This document shows positions 53,247 through 64,000 of a stretch of DNA of 64,000 bases, one piece after another. Under the pieces are notes generated by a model. The model did no database searches, had not been told where the DNA came from, and worked only from the letters and a program-made list of their open reading frames with translations. The translations under genes and the position numbers were made by a program. Numbering within the stretch: the stretch's first letter is position 1; each line of letters opens with the position of its first letter. The stretch lies in contig NW_027506877.1 in NCBI RefSeq assembly GCF_052324685.1, positions 2,011,749 through 2,075,748 of the forward strand, read 5' to 3'. Source of the stretch: Brachyhypopomus gauderio. Its lineage: Eukaryota; Chordata; Actinopteri; Gymnotiformes; Hypopomidae.

Positions 53247-56091
53247 GCCCTGCAGGCACAGCTGCATGTAATGCATATGGAGCACGCCCTGTTGTGATGA
53301 TGGGAGGCTTCCTGTCTGGACTGGGCCTCATTCTAGCTTCTCAGGCTGCAACACTCACACACCTGTATCTAACCATGGGAGTTATTTCAGGTTACTATTC
53401 ATGCATTCATTCATGCATTCATCCATTCACCCATTCATTCTTTTTGCTTTAAAATGTAAATTCATGAAACTGTGCGCAGATAACTGGAGTTATACGTCAC
53501 TGCTTGCTGTAGAACGGACAGTATCATAGACACATATGAACTGTTTCTATACAACATCTGCTTTTGTAACTGATACATTATTAATTTTCTAAAAGTTAAA
53601 ATAGCGTGGATTTGTTAGAATGTACTAGTGTTGTAAGATGTTCAATGTATAGTTACAATATGAATTCAAATTTAAATTCAAAATGATCTTGAATTACCTT
53701 TTTTTCTGGTCTTGGACTCTGTTATGGTCTTGAACTGGACTCTGGTCTGGTCTAGTCTGGTCTTGACCTAGACTTTGCTATGGTCTGGTCTTGTCTTGGT
53801 GTTGGTCTTGACCACCAGGGTGGTCTCCTCAACAACAAAATAGATGGCCAACTATTCTGTGTTCTTTGTCTTTCTCTAGGCACAGGCTGGGCTCTGGTGT
53901 TCACCCCTACCATAGCCTCTGTCATGCAGTATTTCACCTGCCGGCGCTCTCTGGCCATGGGCCTGGGCTTTACTGGTGTGGGCCTCTCATCTTTCGCCTT
54001 CTCCCCACTCTTCCAGTACCTGGTAGAGACCTACACCTGGCGAGGGGCCCTGCTCATCCTGGGGGGCCTCAGCCTCAATATAGTGGCCTGTGGTGCCCTC
54101 ATTCGACCCCTCGGAGCCCCCAGAGGCATGGCTACGGTAACAATATTGTTTGGAAATTAGCTTTGTGGAAGTGTTGGTTTGAAAGTCAGGGGAAATTTAA
54201 CACCAGCATGCTTTTGGAAATCTGAGACTAGTGTAGCGTTTAGTGTAATTTCAATGTATTTTTGTTTAAAGAGTTATTGGACGTGTGGTCAGATACACAC
54301 AAACAGAAGTCTCGGCAGTCTGTATGCTGACTTCAAATTTCATATCAGCAGTTCACTGATAACTTTCACACTTGTTCTAATAATTAGTATTAATACTTAC
54401 ACATGGAAATGGGGACTGAACAATAAGAATCCAGCATATAGCTATGATCACAATTAATGCAATAGTATAAGTTTGTAGAAACATAATCTTGCACAAAACC
54501 GAGTGATCAGGTTTGATTTCTCTACAGTGTGAAGGGATAACATTTACGTTTAATACATGCTTGTCTTCATGAAAATAGGCCAAGCATCAACAGAAAACTG
54601 AATATAATTGCAAATCTGCACCACTATTGGGCACAGTTTTTGTTTAGTATATTATACATTTTCACAAATAATACAGAAACAAGTCACTGGATGTTGTATC
54701 TTTGGTAATAATATTTTTAGGATCAGGTGTAATGTAAATACTAAATATAAATTTTAAGCAAAATTGTAATCCCTGATTTTACTTCTCTCACACTAATCCC
54801 CTTTTCTCCTTTCCCAGGCTGAATGCTCCAGCGGTCCCACTGGCTGTGTCTCTCTCATTTCCCGCGCCTGTGAGTACTTCGAGCTGTCGCTCCTCTCACG
54901 GCGAGGATTCCTCACCTACAGCTTAGCCGTCACCTGCTTCAACGCGGGCTACTTCATCCCCTACGTCCACCTGGTGGCCCACAGCCGGCTGGTCGGCTTC
55001 TCCGAGTACCAGGCCGCCTTTCTCATCTCTGCCACCGGCGTGACCGACATCGTGGGGCGCGTGGTGTCCGGCTGGGCCTCGGACCTGCGCCGCGTGCGCT
55101 TGCTCCACATGCTGGCGATCTGGTCGGGCTTGTTGGGGCTTTTCCTGCCGCTGCTGCCGGTCTGCTCTCTCGGGCGCAACTACGGTGGCCTGCTGGTGGT
55201 CAGCCTGGCGTACGGATTCTGCGCCGGGGCCATGACGCCCCTGGTGTTTGCGGTGGTGCCTGAGATCGTGGGAATGGAACGCATGCTGGGGGCGCTTGGC
55301 CTGCTGCAGCTGATCGAGAGCACGGGGGGGCTTCTGGGAGCGCCGCTGTCGGGTAAGGAACGAATGTGGCTGCTGGTCGAGGCATTAACATAACCTCATA
55401 ACACACAACACTTAGTCTGCTTTTAAGTGCTGTACGCCCAAGGTGCTTCACATCGGCTTGGCTGGGGGATTTTAATAGCTTTAGGTGTCCGTTACCGTGC
55501 CTAGAACTAATCAGAATGTTTGTGCCCTGAAATGAAACCCTGCTAAACATGAGATGATGGTAATCTTACCGAATAGTTTGGGCTCATTCAGAACTGCATC
55601 CTGGAGGTGATAAGAAACATGGTTATCTGGTCTGGTATTGCGACCAGAGAACCATGTGCTGTGCTGGGAATTGTAGTCATTGCTGTGCTGAGTATAGTGG
55701 TCATTGCAGTGCTGCTGTCCTTTTTTATCTCCTCATAGGCTGGTTGAAGGACCTCACAGGATCTTACACAGGCTCTTTTGTGGTAGCTGGTGGGTTCCTC
55801 ATCTTGGGCACCATGATAATGGCGACACTTCCCCGTTTTTGGTCCTGCGCCAATTTCCCACCTCCGTCACCAAAGAAGAAGGTCAAAAATGAGTGTGTAG
55901 AAGACAAGTTACTCAAACAGCCTTTATCCTCAGACTCTGACCAGGAGAAATCCCAGTCCATAGATGACATGTCTTTCTCAGGAACAGATTTAGAAACAAA
56001 TGCACATCAGAATCATTCAACAGAACCAGTAACGGAAGTGGGTCAGACAACACATTCTGCAGATAGGACAGAAGGTGAAGTTGCGTGCTGA
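52903..56091 (+). CDS. slc16a13: slc16a13: monocarboxylate transporter 13-like protein
   Basis: Five exons join in phase: 52903-53140, 53247-53390, 53880-54136, 54818-55352 and 55739-56091. They give 508 residues (human about 426). It is a 12-pass major-facilitator protein of the SLC16 family in the plasma or Golgi membrane. MCT13 is not well characterised, and its substrate is probably a monocarboxylate. The family signature [10 protein letters not shown] is at about 21-30 before the first membrane segment. [73 protein letters not shown] and [19 protein letters not shown] follow in family order. The match is closer to MCT13 than to MCT11. The cytoplasmic tail after about residue 430 is longer and polar. 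The start at 52903 is 17 bases inside the exon. Exon 2's acceptor is a (TG)n-TAG. Its position after bcl6b repeats the human 17p13 order. Confidence 0.88.
53212..53244. repeat. (TG)n microsatellite forming the 3' splice site of slc16a13 exon 2
   Basis: About 16 TG units run into TAG at the exon boundary (53246/53247). Confidence 0.9.
53705..53816. repeat. Irregular (GGTCT)-type simple repeat before slc16a13 exon 3
   Basis: Variants of 'tggtcttggactctg' and 'ggtctggtct' are repeated about ten times. The tract ends about 65 bases before the exon. Confidence 0.75.
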
Positions 56092-59000
56092 TTGGCTGCA
56101 AGAGAGGTATTCATTTAACATAGTGAACACAGTGACTGACATCAATTTTTGTTTGCATTTGTAAAAAATATTATATTGTTGGCCAGGTCTTGGTCAATGG
56201 TCATCACAATGCCAAGCATTCATAAAACTGAACCATTAATCAAAATAAGCCCTTTGAATCTAGTCCATTCTTTAGAATTCTCAAAATCAAACACTCTGTA
56301 ATGGAATATAACTACTTTGTCAGACGTGGTGTCTGATCTTTGAACTTTGTATGGGAACTAAAGGGTGAATTAGACGCTTTTGAAGCATGAACACCTCTAA
56401 AGGATAATATAGTGACACTAAACGGAGAACACTGGTTTGTTTTTCATCAGTTTCTTGTTTTCAGAAATGCAGACAGTGCAAAAAAGTGCCCTAAAATTAT
56501 GCCCTGTGGGAGTCTATGGGATGCACATTTTTTGGCTGTGTGTCTAACAATAAACCAAGCATTTGACAGAAATCATGAAACCATTTTAAACTGCTCTGCT
56601 GAACGAACAGTTTTTTTTTCAGAATTTAATTTATATGATGGCTACAACTATCATTCTGTCCTGCTGTTCTCTCACACATGAAACACTGGTTTGGGGTACT
56701 CAAAGAAATGTTGACTGGTTCCCAGTGGAAGTGCCAGGGGTTGAAAATGGTAAAGTAAGGCAAGGGTTTGGCTTGGAATCCACTGAGCTGCAAGATGCAT
56801 TTTATCTATTGGAATATTCTGCATGTTGTTGTACTAAACATCATTCTTTAGAGTACATTTAACTGTAGAATGACATAACATGGAACTTTATAAAGAATCA
56901 CTTAAGAAGCAAATTAATTGATTAATTTTTTTATTGCTTCAAACAACAATAATTCATAGCATTTCGGTTACTTGGAGAGGAACAATTAAGTAAAATGGCA
57001 AAGAATGTCACATGAAAGGTTTGTCATGTGAGATTAGTTTTTGCTTAGTAAGAATTTGACGGCAAAGAAAGTTAACCTTGTAGTCTTTGACATTAGAGCA
57101 GGGGCATATTCAGGTTACACACAGAAGCGTAGTTCTCATGATCTTGTAACTTGCTTTTACTATAGTTGTAAACCTCTGGACTGTTGGTCTAATATCTCCA
57201 CAATGACAACATGCCTTTTAAACACGTGCTAGATGCATGTTACCCTTTATTTGTCATGTCATATAATTCTGTGTTTAAAGCTGTGTTGTTTAGTTATTTA
57301 TTTACAGTGTTGTGGACACCTTTGGGGGATGGTGGGGGGGTGGTGGTGGTGGGGAAGATGGTATTTTAAATTTGATCTCTGTTCACAAATCAAAGGTACT
57401 TTCTCCAGTTTGGGTTAAACTTTAACTTGTAACATTGTGTTTCTCCATTGATATGGTTAGATATCTGTGTGTTGAGTTTGCCACTGTGGCACTCTTGACC
57501 CACATGTCTGAAACCATGAGGGCCTCTATAATGTACTTAACCCAGATATCTGAAACCATGAGGGCCTCTATAATGTACTTAACCCAGATATCTCAAGCCA
57601 TGAGAGCCTCTATAATGTACTTAACCAAGATATCTCAAGCCATGAGGGCTATAATGTACTTAATTTTAGACTATGTTAAACTGAACTGGTTACGTTGTCA
57701 TTTTTCATTTAGTCATTAACAATAATTGTTGATAATCTTTATTTAGGAAAAGTGGCTATAGTTAGAAAGGTATGTTATTCGAAGGCTCATGGTTTGATTG
57801 CTCAGTGATTTGGTTACTTAGTCCAGTTGAACTTGTACTTTTGTAACCAGTCAGGTATGTTGGGGGGTATTTTTGCTTACATTTTTGCTTTATCATACCA
57901 GACATTATGTTCTGAATGTCTCATCAGACATTTCCAAATATCCGACCTCTTAAAATGTCACATTCTCCTGAATGTGTGTGTAGAACTGTTTATTTTATAA
58001 TGGGCAATCTCAAAGCACAGTGGCTAGTTTTGCAACGGTCCTAGCGGTCTGGATTACTGCATTGTGGTACATCGTTCCATTTGATGTCATTCCTCACAGA
58101 TTACCTTATCACTGTAAAGGCTCAGATTTTCTTGGGCTTGTGTGCAGCTCCGTGTGCTTGTAGAGTTCTCCTCCACACAGAAAGTGAGGCAATCCAAAGC
58201 TCCACATTGTGTATATAGAACAGTGCATACAGAGATGCAGGATATTGTCCATTCTGATTTAAACCTAAAGAGTTGACATCAGCTGTTCTAAATCAGACAC
58301 GTGTCACTAGCACATTTATATTATCAGAAGACAGAAGACCTTGAGGTGTAGAGAAATCCATAAGCAACCAGGCATGAGTTGTGCAGTTTCCCTACCATGT
58401 CTCCTGTTTTGCTGCGAGTTATGGCCTTAAACATGATGAGCCTTAATCTCCCTTAGTGCCAACCATCACACCCACATGAGAGAGAAATTTTAACCACACA
58501 CAGACACTGCCATTTCTGGCCCCGGGCCTCAGAGGTGGGAGCCACCAGTGTGGACTGAAGATGGTTTGTGTTGGGGGTAATGTGACCTGCAGCTGATTGG
58601 ATCCTGGACTGATTACAGGACTGACCTGTCTGTAAGCGCAGCAAACAACTGGAGCTTAACATAAAGGGGCAGACATTCTGCGCTGGACTGCATATTGTGA
58701 CACTACGGTGATTACTTACCGATAAGTGCTAACGGATTACGGCACATGGCCCGCTAGTGGATGAAAGCCAGTGGATCCAAAAGTGGTCCTCTGTTCATAT
58801 TGTTTTAACAAAAAATAAGGAACAGTGTTGAATGGTTGCAAGCAGCAATCAGTTTTTTGTCTTTAATGACATCACGTGCCTGTGGTTCTGAGCCTCTTGG
58901 CTTTCTTGTTGATTTTTCCAGGTTAATGATTACGCACAATGATTTGTGTACTGTGTTTAATTCTTTTTTTTTTTTTTTTTACTAGCAAAGGTGTAATAGT

Positions 59001-60180
59001 TTATGGTTTTAATAAAAGAGTATATTTCATGAATGAACTCTTTCTGTGTATGCTTATAGGCATGTGAAATTAACTACAATAAAGAGAACTAATTTATGAC
59101 CAGGTTGCAATCACATAGCATCATATAATTATGTAAAGAGATACACTACACCATTATGTGGAAAACACTTAAAAATAATACTTAAAGCATTTATCTCACT
59201 AGGCACAGATAGTGCTACTTAAATTTAAGTTACGTTCAATAAAACAATGCTAAGCCAGCTGGTACTGTGCCCTGTTCTGTAACACAAGCATTGCAGCCCT
59301 GAGGCCTGATGTAAAATGTTTAAAAAATATTAAAATTGTTTTCAGCCAAATAAAGACAGGCCCAGTCCCACATCTTTTTTAAAAATCAAACTTGTCTAAC
59401 AAGCCAACGACAGGTGTGATTCAAAGGCCACGTGTTGTCTGTTTGTACATGTGTTCAAGTGTGTTTAAATAACAAAGTCAAAAGGATGGGCAGTACATTA
59501 AGGATGTGAAAATCTTTAGGTAGCAAGTCAGAGTTAGACATATTTTAGAAAGCGGTTTAATTTTGTTACTGCTTCCCAGGAAAGATGGGACATACATCTT
59601 TCACTGCCTTGAAGAAATGCAGATGAAACTTGATTTCTATGCAGCGTTAAAAAAACCATAATGGAAGCGTAATTTTACTCATGATAAGGAAATTAAACAT
59701 TTAAGAAAATCCATCAATTACCACCCATCTAATGTGAGATGTGAACATGCCAGAATAACACTGTTTCTCGTAAGATGGAGTAAAAGCACTCTGCCCCAAA
59801 TAAAAATGTTTACAATAAAAATTCACTTCAGTTCTTGTTTTTAAATATTACAGGAATAAAATATTTCAGTATCCCTGTATTTAAAAAATAAAGAGATAGC
59901 CTGGCCAGTGTGATCTGAGAGGAGTCTGGCAGCAGTATCAGTGAGACAGAAGGGAACGCTGCCGACAGCAGGGCGGTCTGATAAGCCTAACGCCCACTAA
60001 CACTGCTAAACACACCGCGTCTCACCTAAGAACACAACAATCTAAACAAACAAAAGGGACTCAGAAAGAAGACATGAACATCCTAGGTCATATCTAATTG
60101 TGTGCTTGGGTACGAGAGAGAGTGAGAGAGAGTGAGAGAGTGAAAATGACAAAAACGTGCGCAGCAGTGCCACCTCGTGG
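56092..60180. other. slc16a13 3' region and intergenic stretch to acap1
   Basis: No coding exon was recognised. A four-copy 42-bp minisatellite lies near 57.5-57.7 kb. T runs lie near 58967-58980 and GA-rich tracts at about 60114-60142. Both genes end here (convergent), so it must contain both 3' untranslated regions. Confidence 0.5.
57501..57662. repeat. 42-bp minisatellite, about four copies
   Basis: The unit 'ccatgagggcctctataatg' plus 'tacttaacccagatatctga' is repeated with a few substitutions, and the last copy lacks six bases. Because 42 is a multiple of three it gives an apparent repeated peptide, but nothing else suggests coding. Confidence 0.85.
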
Positions 60181-60549
60181 TTATGGGATTTTAATGTCAG
60201 CACTGCGACGTTTCAGCTTCTCCGGGTTGTGAGATGCCATTTGAGAGAAGTCCCTAAAAATGTCATGATAGGTCTCATCACCTGCAGAGGGAGAAGAGAA
60301 AAAAGCGGGTGGGGGAAGAAACAGGATTCCATTTAGCATAAACTAATTTACATGAAATTTGCACTAACTAAAATTGATGTTTGCCTCAGTTCACATGTTA
60401 AACTAATCAAGGTAATTGAAGCAGTATAAAGTATAAAACATGTTAGTACATTTCAACCATCAAATACACACTGCTCTGTAACATGCATCCCATCTCCTTT
60501 TGTAAATCCAATCTCTTGTAAACACAATACACTCTAATGTAATTAAAAA

Positions 60550-60613
<64 letters not shown>

Positions 60614-61108
60614 TTTTTTATATATATATATATATACACACTAAATATACACACAGTGACACAAAGACACACAGACGCACGCATGCAGACACAATATACT
60701 GATTATACTGATTACTGATTTGTTCTCAGGTTTTCAGAGCTCAGAGCAATAGTGTGTTAGAATTTGCCATAAAGTTAAATCGAGAGGTAATTCAGCCTCA
60801 GTATAAAGGCAGATTTCAGACGTCAGTTTTCTGAGAATAATGTTAGAAATGCTTTAACATGAGAGTTTCCCCATTAATACAGTTATGTTCATCTTCCTCC
60901 TCCCTGTGGGTATACAGGGAGGACCCGAGGCATTATGGGAGTGACGGGGACTGTCCAGACTGTGTTTCTTTTCAAGATAAAAGTGTTCATGTTAGTAGAA
61001 GATAAGGAACAGGATGCCAAAGCTTGGCAGCTTGCCAGATCGATTACCTGTGGCACGCCGCAAAGACGACACACACTGCAAGCAGTGGACACTTGGCCGT
61101 CCATCTCA

Positions 61109-61157
<49 letters not shown>

Positions 61158-63385
61158 GTGCGATACACACACATACACAGAGACACTGACATAAGGACAA
61201 GCTGCTGATGCAAAAGACATCTTGTTGCATAACTTTAAATATCTGGCGCTAGTAAGTAAATAGGAATAGGACAAGTGGCACTCCAAAACAAGGAAAAATT
61301 ATTAAATTAAAAGCATCAAGTTTAAATGGTCTCTTTAAATGATTCTGAAATTTGGAGAAAGTGCGCCATTATCCATTTAGTAATAAAAAAAAAAAAAGAG
61401 CGCCAAATATTTAAGCACTTCTGAAATCAAATGACAAATAAGCAAGGGCCAGAGCACAAAGCCTAATCATCAGCCCTGTCCAGCAGACGTCCAGCACGAC
61501 GTTTCTAGCACTGTGTTTTCTGAAAACTACATTCCCCATCGTAATATTTTCACTGATAACAGAGTAAGCAAAAGCCATCCTCTGTTGGCATATAAACCTG
61601 ATTTTGTTTTGTTTACATGAAATACACAGAAGGTACATGAACATGACCCTATATACATTGACTATTTACATATGTACTGCATATTAAACATGAATGCACT
61701 TTACATTATATTACACAGGAACACAGGATTATGATCATATAAATATTCTTAATTTACAGTAGCTTCCTACATGGCTGGAGAATTATTTCAATCTTGATTG
61801 ATTACAATCTTATGTTTTGTTGCCTGTTGTCTGATCTTTGGTGTTTTAATAGAGATTAATAGAAACATATGTTTTATTTTTAACATTGTCTCTTTTGTGG
61901 TGTTTATGAAGAGGTTTGCCACATGTTGACTAAAGCAGTGTTTCTCCACCCAAGCCTCAGGATACACTGTGTGGTACATCTTTTTGCTCTCTCTAGCTCT
62001 CAAAAGCACCTGACCAGTCAAAAACACTAAATACGTGGTACAAAGCACTCGGAACAAAAGTTAGAGCAAAACCATGGACCGTTTGGTTAGATCCACGGAC
62101 TGGGTTTGAAAACACTGCGCTAAACATAACAGAATATTATATACAGCAAAACAATACTTTTCATTTCCAATTAACTGCGTGTGTTGTGCTAAAATATCCA
62201 ATTTGTCCCTCCTAACCAAAGTTCGTGGTTGCTCAGTGCCTAAGGTGGTTCTTAAATGCCTGAAAGCTTTTCTTTGTCTGTTCAATCAGGTCCCCGGATC
62301 CACCCCCCCCAGCACAACCCAGCCCTTCTGAGTGACCTGATTGGGCAAATCCATCCATCTCCCGCATCTCCTTGTTCATCTTGGCTATTCGAAGGCTGTG
62401 AAGAAAAAAAAGGCAAAGCATACTCACTGATCAGATTTACGGTCAACAGTCCCTGAATTGCATGGACTAAAAAAAACCTCCTTTACCGCCGTTTATGTTC
62501 TAAAGCATAATATACTCACAGAGTAACGATATCAGCGTTGGCGTTTTCTACAGCGATGGTGATGGGGTCCTTCTTGTTGATGTCCTTCGCATTATAGTCA
62601 GCTCCTCTCTTTAGAAACAGGCACACCAACCTGTAACACACACACACACACACACACACAGCAGTCAATTAGGAAGAACTGTGCATACAGCAGCTCCATT
62701 CCATGTTGCTTAGTTTGACAGTGGCTGTGGTGGTGCCCGCGTGTTGGTGTGCAGGTGGGGGTCTGGTGTTGGTGTGCAGGTGGCTACCCCGTATGTCCCA
62801 GTATTGTAGCGTGGTGTAAGGGTCTGGTGTTGGTGTGCAGGTGGCTACCCCGTATGTCCCAGTATTGTAGCGTGGTGTAAGGGTCTGGTGTTGGTGTGCA
62901 GGTGGCTACCCCGTATGTCCCAGTATTGTAGCGTGGTGTAAGGGTCTGGTGTTGGTGTGCAGGTGGCTACCCCGTATGTCCCAGTATTGTAGCGTGGTGT
63001 AAGGGTCTGGTGTTGGTGTGCAGGTGGCTACCCCGTATGTCCCAGTATTGTAGCGTGGTGTAAGGGTCTGGTGTTGGTGTGCAGGTGGCTACCCCGTATG
63101 TCCCAGTATTGTAGCGTGGTGTAAGGGTCTGGTGTTGGTGTGCAGGTGGCTACCCCGTATGTCCCAGTATTGTAGCGTGGTGTAAGGGTCTGGTGTTGGT
63201 GTGCAGGTGGCTACCCCGTATGTCCCAGTATTGTAGCGTGGTGTAAGGGTCTGGTGTTGGTGTGCAGGTGGCTACCCCGTATGTCCCAGTATTGTAGCGT
63301 GGTGTAAGGGTCCTCTTCCATCTGAGTCAGCCTGGTTGACGTTAGCACCGTTCTGCAGCAGGAACTCACACGCTGCCAGAGAATT
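60181..63385 (-). CDS. acap1: acap1: ACAP-type ArfGAP with ankyrin repeats, C-terminal four exons (partial)
   Basis: Four - strand exons join in phase: 63385-63276, 62630-62520, 62395-62337 and 60281-60181. They code the last 126 residues; the rest lies right of the window. ACAP proteins stimulate GTP hydrolysis by ARF6 at endosomes and plasma membrane through BAR, PH and ArfGAP domains, and end in ankyrin repeats. Here NSLAACEFLLQNGANVNQ, GRGPLHHATILGHTG and VCLFLKRGADYNAKD are ankyrin repeats. ADIVTLLRIAKMNKEMRE follows, then GDETYHDIFRDFSQMASHNP and the end KLKRRSADIKIP. The end resembles ACAP1 more than ACAP2 or ACAP3, and the neighbours bcl6b and slc16a13 fit the human 17p13 ACAP1 region. 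The donor of the third exon is a choice: CAG/GTCACT at 62337 gives the family-like length, while another in-phase GT further on would add about ten residues. The first exon's tail and donor are tandemly multiplied. Confidence 0.85.
60545..60636. repeat. (TA)n tract within an A-run/T-run hairpin, in the last acap1 intron region
   Basis: An A run followed by CTA, about 28 TA units, TAG and a T run form a self-complementary arm. More TA units and a short CA stretch follow. Confidence 0.85.
61111..61155. repeat. (CA)n microsatellite in the last acap1 intron
   Basis: About 22 CA units in intronic sequence. Confidence 0.9.
62761..63310 (-). repeat. 61-bp minisatellite, nine perfect copies, carrying an acap1 exon end and its splice donor
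   Basis: Nine identical 61-base units stand head to tail. On the acap1 strand each unit is 35 bases of exon (CCC TTA CAC CAC GCT then ACA ATA CTG GGA, CAT ACG GG; PLHHATILGHTG), the GTAGCC donor and 20 further intronic bases ending CAACACCAGA. The copy nearest 63310 is the real end of the exon that begins at 63385; the other eight lie in the intron. A partial variant of the intronic half lies at about 62741-62760. Complete identity between units indicates recent expansion or sequence homogenisation. Confidence 0.95.
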
Positions 63386-63451
63386 CTGCACAGAGAGACA
63401 CATTAAGAACCCTCACTTTCATATGATTAAAAATATGACATGCATGTACGG

Positions 63452-63544
<93 letters not shown>

Positions 63545-64000
63545 CTCTCTCAGTAAGGCATCTATAGACACAAGCATTGTCTATAGTACACTACACATTT
63601 TCACACAAACATCAGTACTACTTCCTGTTACAACACATTTACAAGTTCTGCTTATATGAGGCGGGCTCTACATGGTCCTGTCAAAACACTCAAACCCATC
63701 TAGAAACACATACTGAACAGACTTATACAAATACATACTCAAGATACTTATACAAACACGTACTTAAGAGACTTATACAAACATGTACTCAAGAGACTTA
63801 TACAAACATACTCAAGAAACCTAAACACATACTAAAGTGACTTATACAAACACGTACTCAAGAGACTTATACAAACACGTACTCAAGAGACTTATACAAA
63901 CACGTACTCAAGAGACTTATACAAACACGTACTCAAGAGACTTATGCTCTATACACACTCACCACTCACTAACCTCCTATACTCCCTACACACTCACCAC
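63386..64000. other. acap1 intron at the right edge, with tandem repeats
   Basis: A (CA)n tract of about 44 units lies at 63454-63541. A 25-bp tandem array ('acttatacaaacacgtactc' plus 'aagag') follows at about 63718-63945 with roughly nine copies, the right-hand ones almost identical. No exon was recognised, and the next upstream acap1 exon is beyond the window. Confidence 0.75.

Noticed and set aside
57435-57719. Apparent peptide repeat (MRASIMYLTQIS units)
   Set aside because: It is the translation of a 42-bp minisatellite; the unit length being a multiple of three explains the open frame.
57780-57860. Possible tRNA-like stretch
   Set aside because: A 'ggtttgattg' phrase resembles a T-loop, but no A-box or cloverleaf could be drawn around it.
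62761-63310. Regular repeats that might suggest a CRISPR array
   Set aside because: The 61-bp units are directly abutting with no variable spacers, lie in a vertebrate gene and contain exon sequence.

Overview
The window looks like a stretch of teleost fish nuclear genome. Its genes are split by GT-AG introns, it has long (TG)n/(CA)n, (TA)n and (CT)n microsatellites, and it carries typical fish DNA transposons (PIF/Harbinger, Tc1/mariner, hAT) and LINE 3' tails. There are no bacterial-type operons, CRISPR arrays, rRNA or tRNA genes that I could recognise. Exon coordinates below were worked out by hand from splice sites, reading phase and recalled family sequences; no alignment was run.

Layout from left to right. 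1-2236: decayed PIF/Harbinger transposon with transposase and Myb-like gene remnants, split by a LINE tail. 6592-9716 (+): tm4sf5, a four-pass membrane protein. 14.28-19.43 kb (+): a two-coding-exon gene for a 91-residue protein that I do not recognise, with a 165-bp hAT-type MITE in its first intron. 19774-24399 (-): mettl3, the catalytic m6A RNA methyltransferase, 11 exons, with a hAT-derived BED-finger fragment in one intron. 25.8-26.6 kb: Tc1/mariner relic. 27359-28250 (+): a somatostatin-family prohormone ending in an Arg-4 somatostatin-14. 31094-35129 (-): trip6, a zyxin-family LIM adaptor, with a CpG-rich 5' region at about 36.3-37.1 kb. 44515-48405 (+): bcl6b, a BTB/zinc-finger repressor. 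52903-56091 (+): slc16a13, a monocarboxylate-transporter-like protein. 60181-63385 (-): the last four exons of an ACAP-type ArfGAP, probably acap1, which continues past the right edge.

The genes do not form a pathway. They make up a conserved-synteny patchwork: relatives of tm4sf5, bcl6b, slc16a13 and acap1 lie on human 17p13, while METTL3 is on 14q11 and TRIP6 on 7q22. Convergent pairs are the unknown gene with mettl3, the somatostatin gene with trip6, and slc16a13 with acap1. Divergent pairs are mettl3 with the somatostatin gene and trip6 with bcl6b.

The most unusual feature is a nine-copy, 61-bp perfect tandem array at 62761-63310. Its unit contains the last 35 nt of an acap1 ankyrin exon plus the 5' splice site, so the gene offers nine identical splice donors in a row. 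Other points worth a second look are (TG)n tracts forming 3' splice sites in three genes, a bcl6b with four zinc fingers where human BCL6B has five, a fold-back duplication at an (AT)n tract near 41.2-41.6 kb, and the unrecognised 91-residue protein.
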